Assembly (NCBI GenBank): GCA_900764215.1
Contig: CAAFNI010000432.1
Span: 1-5,830 of the forward strand
DNA length: 5,830 nucleotides
Direction: 5' to 3'
Source: an uncultured Sutterella sp.
Lineage (GTDB): Bacteria > Pseudomonadota > Gammaproteobacteria > Burkholderiales > Burkholderiaceae_F
Shown here: positions 5,783 through 5,830 of the stretch, one piece after another
Layout: every line of letters starts with the position of its first letter
How positions within the stretch are numbered: the first letter of the stretch is position 1
The notes under the pieces: generated by a model
Seen by the model: the letters and a program-made list of their open reading frames with translations, nothing else
Databases searched by the model: none
What the model was told of the DNA's origin: nothing
Program-made: the position numbers and the translations under genes

Positions 5783-5830
5783 AAGACTCACGAGTCCGCC
5801 GAAGACGGACCCGGTCACGGCGGGAAACGA
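5783..5830 (-). other. Coding-like stretch in frame with the phosphoesterase, ended by TAA
   Basis: From the right edge the minus strand reads 16 sense codons, SFPAVTGSVFGGLVSL, and then a TAA at 5782-5780 in the same frame as the phosphoesterase. Third positions are mostly G or C, as in the genes of this window, and the peptide is hydrophobic. It could be the end of an upstream gene or the N-terminal membrane region of a phosphoesterase gene split by a nonsense codon. The first ATG after the TAA (5780-5778, as TAATG) is in a different frame and leads only into an out-of-frame reading of the phosphoesterase. Confidence 0.35.

Noticed and set aside
5794..5810. Short hairpin with a TTCG loop (GTCCG/CGGAC) as a terminator of an upstream gene.
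   Set aside because: The stem is short with a bulge, lies in a coding-like stretch and has no adequate U tract after it on the minus strand.

Overview
All recognisable genes in this window lie on the minus strand, so transcription runs from the right edge to the left. The sequence is GC-rich, with strong G/C preference at third codon positions. The proteins look like those of a Gram-negative proteobacterium: there are two MsbA-type lipid exporters and a DXR enzyme whose motif style (SEHNAIFQCL, HPKWSMGRKIS) I associate with Beta- and Gammaproteobacteria. A Burkholderiales-type organism, for example a gut Sutterellaceae relative, is my best guess. That is an inference from sequence style, not a database match.

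In order of transcription there are two blocks. Block 1 (about 5830 to 3603) holds a membrane-anchored calcineurin-like metallophosphoesterase (4784-5767) followed 14 bases later by dxr/ispC (3603-4769), the committed enzyme of the MEP isoprenoid pathway. The promoter of this block is not in the window. Just upstream of the phosphoesterase start, the same reading frame is open and coding-like up to the window edge but is broken by one TAA (5780-5782). The N-terminus of this gene is therefore uncertain.

Block 2 starts in the 172-base gap 3431-3602. This gap contains a plausible sigma70-type promoter, a 19-base palindrome just upstream of its -35 box, and a leader of roughly 90 nt with two strong hairpins. 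It drives two tandem, homologous MsbA-like ABC exporters. The first (1619-3430) is complete at 603 residues. The second (1-1622) overlaps it by the four bases ATGA and runs off the left edge after 540 residues. Both keep every ATPase motif.

The common theme is envelope biogenesis: isoprenoid precursors from DXR feed undecaprenyl phosphate synthesis, and the MsbA-type proteins flip lipid A or related lipids. The phosphoesterase family includes one known lipid A pathway hydrolase. No mobile element, CRISPR array, tRNA or rRNA was seen. I did not find a clearly novel system. The points worth following up are the doubled exporter, dxr outside its usual neighbourhood, the structured leader and palindrome, and the in-frame stop ahead of the phosphoesterase.
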